Below the pieces are notes generated by a model, which saw only the letters and a program-made list of their open reading frames with translations, searched no databases and was not told the DNA's origin. 11,623 bases of DNA from Candidatus Aenigmatarchaeota archaeon (GTDB lineage Archaea > EX4484-52 > B79-G9), in NCBI GenBank assembly GCA_023142905.1, contig JAGLIP010000016.1:1-11623 (forward strand), in the 5' to 3' direction. The stretch's first letter is position 1. Each line of letters starts with the position of its first letter. The position numbers were made by a program, and so were the translations under genes. This document shows, one piece after another, positions 6,169 through 11,623 of the stretch.

Positions 6169-6414
6169 ACAACAAAACTTCTTTTGAATTTTGTTTAATT
6201 TTGAATTTGCGTGCTACGGTTATTGGTCTTTTAGACATACCTTTGAAGGAAGACAAAGGAATAAAGCACAAATTCTTATGGGAGATAAAACAAACAATAC
6301 AAACAATATCGGTGATCTATGTGAATTTAGAAAATTTAGTCGAAATGAAAAGCCAGATGGCTTTGCGGGGAAATTGGAAAGAAGTAACAAGAATAAACAA
6401 AATGATATCTATGA

Positions 6415-6447
6415 GGGCACAAAACTAATTTGTGTTCCATAGAACAC
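6415..6447 (+). promoter_or_regulatory. Two mutually exclusive hairpins before a T-tract
   Basis: GGGCACAAA (6415-6423) can pair with TTTGTGTTC (6429-6437), including two G-T wobbles and a 5-base loop. Alternatively GTGTTC (6432-6437) pairs perfectly with GAACAC (6442-6447) around CATA. Both use 6432-6437, so only one can form at a time. A run of six T's follows at 6453-6458. Confidence 0.5.
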
Positions 6448-6452
6448 CCCAC

Positions 6453-6458
6453 TTTTTT
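6453..6458 (+). terminator. T-tract, possible terminator before secF
   Basis: Six T's after a C-rich stretch (ACCCCAC), followed by CATTTC. It is the only T-run between the 253-aa gene and the secF promoter and is suitable as an archaeal terminator for whatever is transcribed from 6163. Confidence 0.4.
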
Positions 6459-6486
6459 CATTTCTTGCATAAAAAGACATAAAGAA

Positions 6487-6493
6487 TATAAAG
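6487..6493 (+). promoter_or_regulatory. TATA box of secF-secD, probably leaderless
   Basis: TATAAAG centred about 25 bases before the secF ATG at 6515. No Shine-Dalgarno sequence precedes that ATG, so a leaderless or near-leaderless transcript is likely. Confidence 0.6.
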
Positions 6494-6514
6494 CATACTG
6501 CATAACTTGTTGAC

Positions 6515-7384
6515 ATGAATTTTGATATTTTTCTTGACAAATTATTGAAAAATTACAAAACAGGTCTTTTCGTATCTGTATTTGTTCTCTTATTCATTGT
6601 TCTATTTCTTGGAAACCAGCAGCTTCAAACAGGCTCTGTTGTTCCGTTAGGTATCGATTTTACCGGAGGCACACAGGCAATTGCAGAAGTTGATGGTGTA
6701 ATAGATACCACATTAATCAAAAAAAATGCAGAAGAAATTCTTGGAGAAACCGTTATTGTAAAGAAACTTTCAGGATCAAACACAATAACAATTGAATCCA
6801 AAAAAGAAATAAAAAAAGACACACTGCGTGAAATAGCACAATTGTCAAACATTGAAATAACAACATCCACAACACATACAATCGGTGCATCTCTTGGGGC
6901 GGCATTCTTTTCACAGACAATAAAGGCTGTTCTTACAGCATATGTGCTTATGAGCATTATTGTTTTTCTATTATTTCGATCCTTTGTTCCTTCCATTGCA
7001 ATCATTCTTGCAAGCTTCGCTGATGTCGCAACCGCTGTTTTTGGAATGAATCTTGTTGGAATAAATCTTTCAATGGCAACTGTTGCAGGGCTTCTCATAC
7101 TTATTGGATATTCAATAGACACAGACATACTTCTTTCAACAAGGGTGTTAAAAAGGCGTGGCGAAGGAACCGTTGATGAGAGAATAAAATCCTCAATAAA
7201 AACAGGGATGACAATGTCGCTGACATCTATAATTGCAATGGTTGTGCTTTATCTTGTCTCAACATCTGTTGTGCTTGATGAAATAGCTCTTGTGATAATT
7301 ATGGGCCTCACAGCCGATATATTCTACACATGGCTTCAAAATGTAGGGATATTAAAACTATACACTGCGAGGAAATTCAAATGA
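6515..7384 (+). CDS. secF: Protein-export membrane protein SecF, 289 aa
   Basis: SecF is part of the SecDF complex that assists protein export through the SecYE translocon, using the membrane ion gradient. The protein has the expected plan: a first membrane helix at about 17-33, the conserved GIDFTGG motif at 46-52, a small periplasmic-side domain to about residue 130, then five further membrane helices. The conserved fourth-helix motif GYSIDTDILLSTRVLKRR (about 199-216) matches archaeal SecF, and the last helices contain GMTMSLTSIIAMV and ADIFYTWLQN. Length is normal. The start follows a TATA box by about 25 bases. The last codons overlap secD by 4 bases (ATGA), and the secF-then-secD order is the archaeal arrangement, opposite to bacteria. 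Confidence 0.96.
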   Translation: MNFDIFLDKLLKNYKTGLFVSVFVLLFIVLFLGNQQLQTGSVVPLGIDFTGGTQAIAEVDGVIDTTLIKKNAEEILGETVIVKKLSGSNTITIESKKEIKKDTLREIAQLSNIEITTSTTHTIGASLGAAFFSQTIKAVLTAYVLMSIIVFLLFRSFVPSIAIILASFADVATAVFGMNLVGINLSMATVAGLLILIGYSIDTDILLSTRVLKRRGEGTVDERIKSSIKTGMTMSLTSIIAMVVLYLVSTSVVLDEIALVIIMGLTADIFYTWLQNVGILKLYTARKFK

Positions 7385-8847
7385 GCGCAGACAGCAAATG
7401 GATCAGGCTTTTAAAAGAGCCGCGAATAATCTTTACGCTTCTGATAATTTTAGGTGCTATTGCCGCTATTGGCCCTCGCGCATATCCCGGGGATTCCGGA
7501 ACAATGGAGCTTGAAACAAGCATTGTGAAGGGTCTTGACCTTCAGGGCGGTGTAAGAGCGTTGGTACTTCCTGACGAACCGTCAAAAGCAATAGTAGATG
7601 AAGCAATAACAGTTCTAAACACTAGGCTTTCTGCATTCGGTCTGCAGGAAACAAAACTAAGACCCATAAATATTGAAGGTGACTGGTATATAGAAATTGA
7701 GCTTGCAGGCTCAACAGAAGAAGAACTGACCGGCCTTCTTGAAAAGCAGGGGAAATTCGAGGCATATATCCCAAGAACAACCACACTTGATGATGACAAA
7801 GGAACGCTTGTAATTGACGGCAAGACACACACAATAGAGCGCATAGATGAAAACACCATAAAAATAGAAAATAATGTTTTCTCACTAGACGAAATTACAG
7901 TTATTGAAGATATAAATTTCACCGTCTCAAACATAACAGAAGATGAAGTAGTTCTTTCAGGACTAATATATCAAGGAAAGGACATGCTTCAGGTATTCAA
8001 AGACGCACAGCATTCAAGCGTACAGCGGGTTGGTGCAGAAAACTATCGATTCGAGTTCGAAGTTCTTACAACAACAGAGTCTGCATCGCGGTTTGCAAAA
8101 ATTACAAAAGATGCGAGAATAATAAGTGAAGGTATAGGAAATGCTTATCTCGATGCAGAAATTGAGCTATATCTTGACGACAACATGACAGACAGCCTAA
8201 AAATATCATCAGGCCTACGAGGTCAGCAGCTCACAACACCGCAAATAAGCGGCGGCGGAAACACCCAAAAAGATGCAGTAGACCAGATGAAAACACTTCA
8301 GTCAATTCTTGAATCAGGAGCACTTCCGTCAAAAATAACCGTTGTTCAGGTAAATGATATCTCTCCGACACTTGGAAAAGAATTTATGAATGCCTCATTC
8401 TTTGCTATTTTCCTTGCAATTATTGCCGTAGCTTTTGTAGTCTTTATAAGATATAGGGATCCAAAAATTGTATTGCCGATGATTCTAACATCAACAGGAG
8501 AAATACTTATTATTTTAGGTTTTGCAGCTCTTGTAAAATGGACTATAGACCTTCCGTCAATTGCGGGTATTGTGGCCGCTATCGGTTCCGGGATAGACCA
8601 CCAAATTGTAATTACTGATGAATCCGGAAGAAAAAAAGAAGAATTAAGTCTTACAAAAAAACTTTCCCGTGCCTTTTTCATCATAATGGCATCCGCCGCC
8701 ACAACAATCGCCGCAATGATTCCTTTATTGTCTGTCGGTGCGGGCGGGGTTAAAGGTTTCGCATTCACAACAATCATCGGTGTTCTTGCAGGCGTTCTAA
8801 TCACACGGCCGGCATTCGCAAAGGTTATTGAATATTTACGAAAGTGA
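7381..8847 (+). CDS. secD: Protein-export membrane protein SecD, 488 aa
   Basis: This is the larger partner of SecF in the SecDF export-assisting complex. The order is: first membrane helix (about 16-32), GLDLQGGVRALVLPD (51-65) with the conserved GLDLxGG motif, the large extracytoplasmic domain to about residue 335, then five membrane helices. Family landmarks include ISGGGNTQKDAVDQ, SGALPSKITVVQVNDISPTLG just before the second helix, and GIDHQIVITDESGRKKE in the fourth-helix region. Length fits archaeal SecD. The ATG at 7381 overlaps the secF stop (ATGA), with GAGG (7369-7372) 8 bases upstream. A longer in-frame reading from 7330 is rejected because it lies wholly inside secF. Translational coupling should keep SecF and SecD at similar levels. 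Confidence 0.96.
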   Translation: MSADSKWIRLLKEPRIIFTLLIILGAIAAIGPRAYPGDSGTMELETSIVKGLDLQGGVRALVLPDEPSKAIVDEAITVLNTRLSAFGLQETKLRPINIEGDWYIEIELAGSTEEELTGLLEKQGKFEAYIPRTTTLDDDKGTLVIDGKTHTIERIDENTIKIENNVFSLDEITVIEDINFTVSNITEDEVVLSGLIYQGKDMLQVFKDAQHSSVQRVGAENYRFEFEVLTTTESASRFAKITKDARIISEGIGNAYLDAEIELYLDDNMTDSLKISSGLRGQQLTTPQISGGGNTQKDAVDQMKTLQSILESGALPSKITVVQVNDISPTLGKEFMNASFFAIFLAIIAVAFVVFIRYRDPKIVLPMILTSTGEILIILGFAALVKWTIDLPSIAGIVAAIGSGIDHQIVITDESGRKKEELSLTKKLSRAFFIIMASAATTIAAMIPLLSVGAGGVKGFAFTTIIGVLAGVLITRPAFAKVIEYLRK

Positions 8848-8868
8848 TTTATTACACATTCACACAAA

Positions 8869-8874
8869 TATAAA
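8869..8874 (+). promoter_or_regulatory. TATA box of the ahaH-ahaI operon, probably leaderless
   Basis: TATAAA is centred about 27 bases before the ahaH ATG at 8898, after the A-rich ACACAAA that could serve as the TFB-recognition element. No Shine-Dalgarno sequence is seen before the ATG. Confidence 0.65.
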
Positions 8875-8897
8875 CCACAAAAACCTTAAAGTACACT

Positions 8898-9212
8898 ATG
8901 ATAGCCAAAGGCATAAAAGACATTCTTGAAGAAGAGACAAAAGCAGAAAAACTGATTGAAGAAAAAAAACGCACAACCGAAAAATTAGTATCGCAAAAGG
9001 AAAAATCAATTGATGATGATTTACTGGAATTCAAAAAAGAGCTTGAAAAAAACACAGAACAAAAACTAAAAGACATAAAAAAAAGCTACGAATTAAAGAA
9101 AGAAAAATTGATTGAAGAAAACAGAAAAGAAACCAGCATGCTAGACAAAAAAACAGAAAAAAAGATATCTTCTGCCGCCCAATTATTCGTTAAAACTTTT
9201 AAGTTCGAGTAA
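8898..9212 (+). CDS. ahaH: A-type ATP synthase subunit H, 104 aa
   Basis: This is a peripheral-stalk subunit of the archaeal A1Ao ATPase; with subunit E it forms the long coiled coil that holds the catalytic head against subunit I. The protein is almost entirely charged heptad-type helix (residues about 5-90, rich in Lys and Glu), ends in an apolar helix SSAAQLFVKTFKF, and has the family's usual length near 100-110. The identification rests on this architecture plus the immediately following subunit I gene, since H-I is the canonical start of the archaeal ATPase operon. The coiled-coil composition alone would be weak evidence. It has its own TATA box and is the first gene of its transcript. 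Confidence 0.88.
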   Translation: MIAKGIKDILEEETKAEKLIEEKKRTTEKLVSQKEKSIDDDLLEFKKELEKNTEQKLKDIKKSYELKKEKLIEENRKETSMLDKKTEKKISSAAQLFVKTFKFE

Positions 9213-9219
9213 TCCTATT

Positions 9220-9224
9220 GTGAT
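9220..9224 (+). promoter_or_regulatory. Shine-Dalgarno site GTGAT of ahaI
   Basis: GTGAT ends 4 bases before the ATG at 9229, the same spacing as the Zn-ribbon and rbcL sites. It fills the short gap after the ahaH stop and supports ATG 9229 over the upstream GTG at 9220, which is itself part of this site. Confidence 0.6.
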
Positions 9225-9228
9225 TGTT

Positions 9229-11055
9229 ATGTTCAGGCCAAAAACCATGTGTTCTGTAAAAATTGCAGGCCTTCTAAAAGACAAAGAAAAAATAATGCAT
9301 CACTTGCAAAAAGAAAGCATAGCACAGCCAAAAGAAATCAGTATAAAATTATCTAAAAAAGAAAATATTAAAAAAATAAATTCTAAGCTTCTCTTATCAG
9401 TCACAAATAACTTGAAAAAAATAGATGCAATCACATCCGCCATTAAACCGCAAGGGCTTTTTGAAAAATACATGCAGGCGCCAAAAAAAGAAAATTTTTC
9501 AGGCCTCAATGACAGCTCATTTGATTTATGGGCCCAAATTCAAATAGATAAGCTACTAAAAAAAACCAACAGCGAAAAACAGGAAATAGAGTATCTTAAA
9601 AAAAGAATAAAAAACACAAAAAAAAAGCTTGCAATCCTAAATCTTTTGAAAAGCCAGGACATTCCGTTATGGGATTTAGGCAAACAGAAGCGTTTCTTAA
9701 TAGGTACTGCAAAAACAGAAAACACCAATCTTCACTATTTAAGCTCACTAGGTTATGTTTGTAAAATAAGAGAACGAAAAAAAACAAAAACAACAAGCAC
9801 GCACATTTTTTTCATAATAAAAAAAGAGCATCACAAAAACGCATTGGCGCGGTTGAGTGAAATTGATTTTTTTAAAGAAGCCGCATTCAACACAAAACCA
9901 AAGCAGGCAATAGCGCTTTTAAGCCACAAGCTAAAAGAAAATACAAAAACATTAGAACAAAGAAAAAAAGAGTTGAAAACACTTGAAAAAGAACGGGGAT
10001 TTCTTCTCGCAGTTGAAGAAAAATACAAAAACATAAAGGAACGAATTTCCACAGAAGCGCTTATGTTTAAAACTCATGATGTATTTTTTCTTGAATTCTG
10101 GGTTGCAAAAGATGACATCCAAAAAATAGAGTCAATAAAAAATCTTTGTGTGTTGAAAAAAACCATTGCGAAAGACGCACCCACAAAACTTGAAAACCCC
10201 CCAATTGTACGCCCTTTTGAATCCTTAACGCGCATGTTTGCGCTTCCAAAATATACAGAATTTGACCCAACGCCGATTATTGCAATAACATTCCCGATAT
10301 TTTTCGGTATAATGCTTACCGATATCGCATACGGCTTTCTTCTTTTTGCGATTTTTACATCAATCTGGATAAAAACACATGACAAGCCACTCAAGGATTT
10401 TGCAGAAATCATGGTGTTAAGCGCAATCTCAACAATATTTTTCGGTTTTGTTTTCGGAAGCTTTTTCGGAGATTTCATATCGTTCGGATCTCTTATGAAC
10501 ACATACACACAACCAATAAAGATAATGGCCTTCTCTCTTTTAATCGGATTTTTCCACATAAATTTAGGTCTGTTTTTGAACATAAAAGAGAAAAAAGCTA
10601 TTGCAGACACATTTGCACTTGTAGGCATTGAAGTGGGTGTGTTTGGTTTCATAATAGCGTATCTTAATGTATTCACAGGTATTTTGGCTTATGCATCGCT
10701 CTTTGTATTTCTCGCATCCGTACTTTTCAAATTAAGAAAAGGCTATATCGGATTTATGGAAATGACTTCATTTTTTAGTTCGTGGGTTTCATATGTGCGC
10801 CTAATGGCTCTGGCTGTTGCAACCGGCTGGCTTGCGTTTGCAGTAAACTTGGGCGCATCTTTTGTTTCTACAGGTACTGGAATTCTTGCCGTTTTTATAT
10901 TTTTGGTAGGTCATGCATTCTCTTTTGTGCTTAATTTCTTCGGCGCTTTTGTCCACGCATTGCGGCTGCATTATATTGAATTTTTCTCCCAGTTCTACGA
11001 AGGCGGTGGATACGAGTTCGAACCATTAAAAGAAGAAAAGAAATTTCATGTTTAA
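9229..11055 (+). CDS. ahaI: A-type ATP synthase subunit I (a-subunit homologue), 608 aa
   Basis: This is the membrane stator subunit that provides the ion half-channels against the rotor ring. Residues 1 to about 345 form the cytoplasmic arm, starting MFRPKTMCSVKIAGL as in the family and rich in long Lys/Glu coiled-coil helices. From about 348 onward there are seven or eight membrane helices, starting with TFPIFFGIMLTDIAYGFLL, where homologues often read GDxGYG. The essential ion-path arginines are R524 in SYVRLMAL and R579 in FVHALRLHYIEFF, followed by the signature FYEGGGYEFEPL. At 608 residues it is somewhat shorter than many family members (about 640-680), mostly in the soluble arm. The next operon genes usually found (K, E, C, F, A, B, D) are absent; instead a minus-strand gene converges, with stop codons overlapping by 4 bases. 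Confidence 0.95.
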   Translation: MFRPKTMCSVKIAGLLKDKEKIMHHLQKESIAQPKEISIKLSKKENIKKINSKLLLSVTNNLKKIDAITSAIKPQGLFEKYMQAPKKENFSGLNDSSFDLWAQIQIDKLLKKTNSEKQEIEYLKKRIKNTKKKLAILNLLKSQDIPLWDLGKQKRFLIGTAKTENTNLHYLSSLGYVCKIRERKKTKTTSTHIFFIIKKEHHKNALARLSEIDFFKEAAFNTKPKQAIALLSHKLKENTKTLEQRKKELKTLEKERGFLLAVEEKYKNIKERISTEALMFKTHDVFFLEFWVAKDDIQKIESIKNLCVLKKTIAKDAPTKLENPPIVRPFESLTRMFALPKYTEFDPTPIIAITFPIFFGIMLTDIAYGFLLFAIFTSIWIKTHDKPLKDFAEIMVLSAISTIFFGFVFGSFFGDFISFGSLMNTYTQPIKIMAFSLLIGFFHINLGLFLNIKEKKAIADTFALVGIEVGVFGFIIAYLNVFTGILAYASLFVFLASVLFKLRKGYIGFMEMTSFFSSWVSYVRLMALAVATGWLAFAVNLGASFVSTGTGILAVFIFLVGHAFSFVLNFFGAFVHALRLHYIEFFSQFYEGGGYEFEPLKEEKKFHV

Positions 11056-11623
11056 TCAGTTTTCTTGTTTTCCAGTTTCTTCACTTTTTCAGGTGTAATT
11101 AAATAATTTTCATCACTCACAACGCATTTTCCGGTTTCTTGCTCTAAGTTTTCCCGCGCATCTCCAGCAATACTGCCGCCTTTTTTCGCTGCATCCTTGT
11201 TTTCTTTAAACCCCAAAACATCTTTGCTTCGTGCAATTTCTATTGTTGACGCCTCGCCAAGCATTGAAAAAATAATCTCCATATCATTCATGTGATCCCT
11301 CAAATTTTCGCGCTTTAATCCTTTAATCTGTTTGTATTCTGATGGAGTCATGTCGAATGTGGCTTTTGAAATTTCTGCGGTTAAAATAGCATATTCTCTT
11401 TGTTCTTTTACCCCTCTTTTTCCCCATTCATTGGTTAATTCATCACGAACCGAAATACTGCGCATTCGCTTTTCAATCCATGCATCAGAATATCCTTTTG
11501 CTTTGTAGATTGCTCTTGTCCTTTTTTGTGCTAATTCCGGGTTTTCTATCTCCTGCACGCGTTCATAACCAATCGCTGCAAGCCATCTCTTGAATGGCTC
11601 TGCTTTTTTTGATGGAATTGACT
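11052..11623 (-). CDS. dinD: DinD/BRO-family protein, 5' end outside window
   Basis: The reading frame continues to the window edge, so about 190 C-terminal residues are seen and the N-terminus, where the BRO/antirepressor-type domain normally lies, is missing. The visible part matches the DNA-damage-inducible protein D family: IPSKKAEPFKRWLAAIGYER, then EIENPELAQKRTRAIYKAKG, EWGKRGVKEQ, ISKATFDMTPSEYKQIKGL, ENLRDHMNDMEIIFSMLGEA and the tail KKGGSIAGDARENLE. It looks full length at the C-terminus and intact in frame. In bacteria the family is SOS-linked or phage-like; the target in this organism is unknown. It converges on ahaI with overlapping stops and no terminator between them. A bacterial or viral origin by transfer is likely but needs a tree. 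The GTG at 11556-11558 is internal, not the start. Confidence 0.9.
   Translation of the reverse strand, partial: SIPSKKAEPFKRWLAAIGYERVQEIENPELAQKRTRAIYKAKGYSDAWIEKRMRSISVRDELTNEWGKRGVKEQREYAILTAEISKATFDMTPSEYKQIKGLKRENLRDHMNDMEIIFSMLGEASTIEIARSKDVLGFKENKDAAKKGGSIAGDARENLEQETGKCVVSDENYLITPEKVKKLENKKTD

Larger units (their letters stand above)
6191..6458 (+). other. Unexplained structured interval: candidate ncRNA gene or short ORF
   Basis: This lies in the 407-base gap 6108-6514, which has no convincing gene. GAATTTG-CG-TGCT (6203-6215) is complementary over 11 bp, with a 2-base bulge, to AGCACAAATTC (6265-6275). Between those arms sit GTCT/AGAC (6226-6236) and CCTTTG/CAAAGG (6240-6259), so the first 75 bases can fold as a closed multi-branch domain. 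Downstream are AAAGCC/GGCTTT (6349-6364), a tandem ACAAACAAT pair (6290-6307), two competing hairpins (6415-6447) and a T-tract (6453-6458). A TATA box precedes it. An ORF of 75 codons from TTG 6201 to 6428 has tolerable codon use but no ATG, no ribosome site and no recognisable protein; an 83-codon frame from TTG 6191 is no better. It does not show tRNA, 5S, SRP or RNase P RNA signatures I could identify. It may be a new ncRNA, a decayed gene, or a small protein gene. Confidence 0.35.

Noticed and set aside
5677..6198. Alternative plus-strand frame of 173 codons overlapping the 253-aa gene
   Set aside because: The 253-codon frame has a membrane anchor, a ribosome-site candidate and neighbour-like codon use; this frame is basic low-complexity text without a start signal.
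6191..6458. RNase P RNA or SRP RNA
   Set aside because: A GAAGGAAGAC and a late TAGAACACCCCAC loosely recall RNase P conserved regions, but the P4 helix cannot be formed; the SRP domain IV loop motif is absent.
10074..10676. Minus-strand ORF of 200 codons inside ahaI
   Set aside because: It is antisense to the conserved membrane helices of subunit I; its peptide has no family features, and no promoter or ribosome site precedes it.
11052..11558. Complete 168-aa protein starting at the GTG at 11558
   Set aside because: The frame stays open to the window edge, and the residues upstream (IPSKKAEPFKRWLAAIGYER) belong to the same conserved family, so the gene is 5'-partial.

Overview
The window is archaeal chromosome, AT-rich and tightly packed. 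Archaeal hallmarks are FEN1 flap endonuclease, aEF-1beta paired with its small Zn-ribbon partner, form III RuBisCO with ribose-1,5-bisphosphate isomerase, the secF-secD gene order, and A-type ATPase subunits H and I. Promoters look archaeal too: TATA boxes lie about 25-28 bases before the start codons of several first genes, as expected for leaderless mRNAs, while internal or leadered genes have Shine-Dalgarno stretches resembling GGAGGTGAT. Small proteins, AT-rich DNA and the RuBisCO/AMP-type gene set would fit a DPANN-like archaeon, but the lineage is an inference that the window alone cannot settle.

Layout. Positions 1-815 (minus strand) hold tRNA-Leu(CAA), an unrecognised 171-residue coiled-coil protein and tRNA-Arg(GCG). 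From 886 the plus strand encodes a 55-residue Zn-ribbon protein and aEF-1beta, ended by a T-tract. A 229-base gap follows with two ~75-base imperfect direct repeats, each able to form a 10-bp stem-loop. FEN1 comes next (1568-2593). The e2b2 - CYTH/CyaB - rbcL cluster (2686-5307) follows, then a membrane-anchored, disordered Q/N/S/P-rich protein (5346-6107). The 407-base interval 6108-6514 has a TATA box, nested inverted repeats, a weak short ORF and a T-tract, and may be an unannotated structured RNA gene. secF-secD (6515-8847) and ahaH-ahaI (8898-11055) complete the plus-strand genes. The window ends in a minus-strand BRO/DinD-like gene whose stop codon overlaps that of ahaI and whose 5' end lies outside.

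Function. e2b2 and rbcL are the last two steps of the archaeal AMP/nucleoside salvage route: ribose-1,5-bisphosphate to ribulose-1,5-bisphosphate to two 3-phosphoglycerate. AMP phosphorylase is not in the window. A CYTH-fold (class IV adenylyl cyclase/triphosphatase family) gene lies between the two, with an 8-base overlap into rbcL. SecDF supports protein export, and ahaH/ahaI encode stalk and membrane parts of the A-type ATPase, but the usual following subunits (K, E, C, F, A, B, D) are not here. The most interesting leads are the structured 6191-6458 interval, the repeat pair at 1352-1503, the CYTH gene inside the RuBisCO cluster, the low-complexity protein behind RuBisCO, and the DinD-like gene at the point where the ATPase operon stops.
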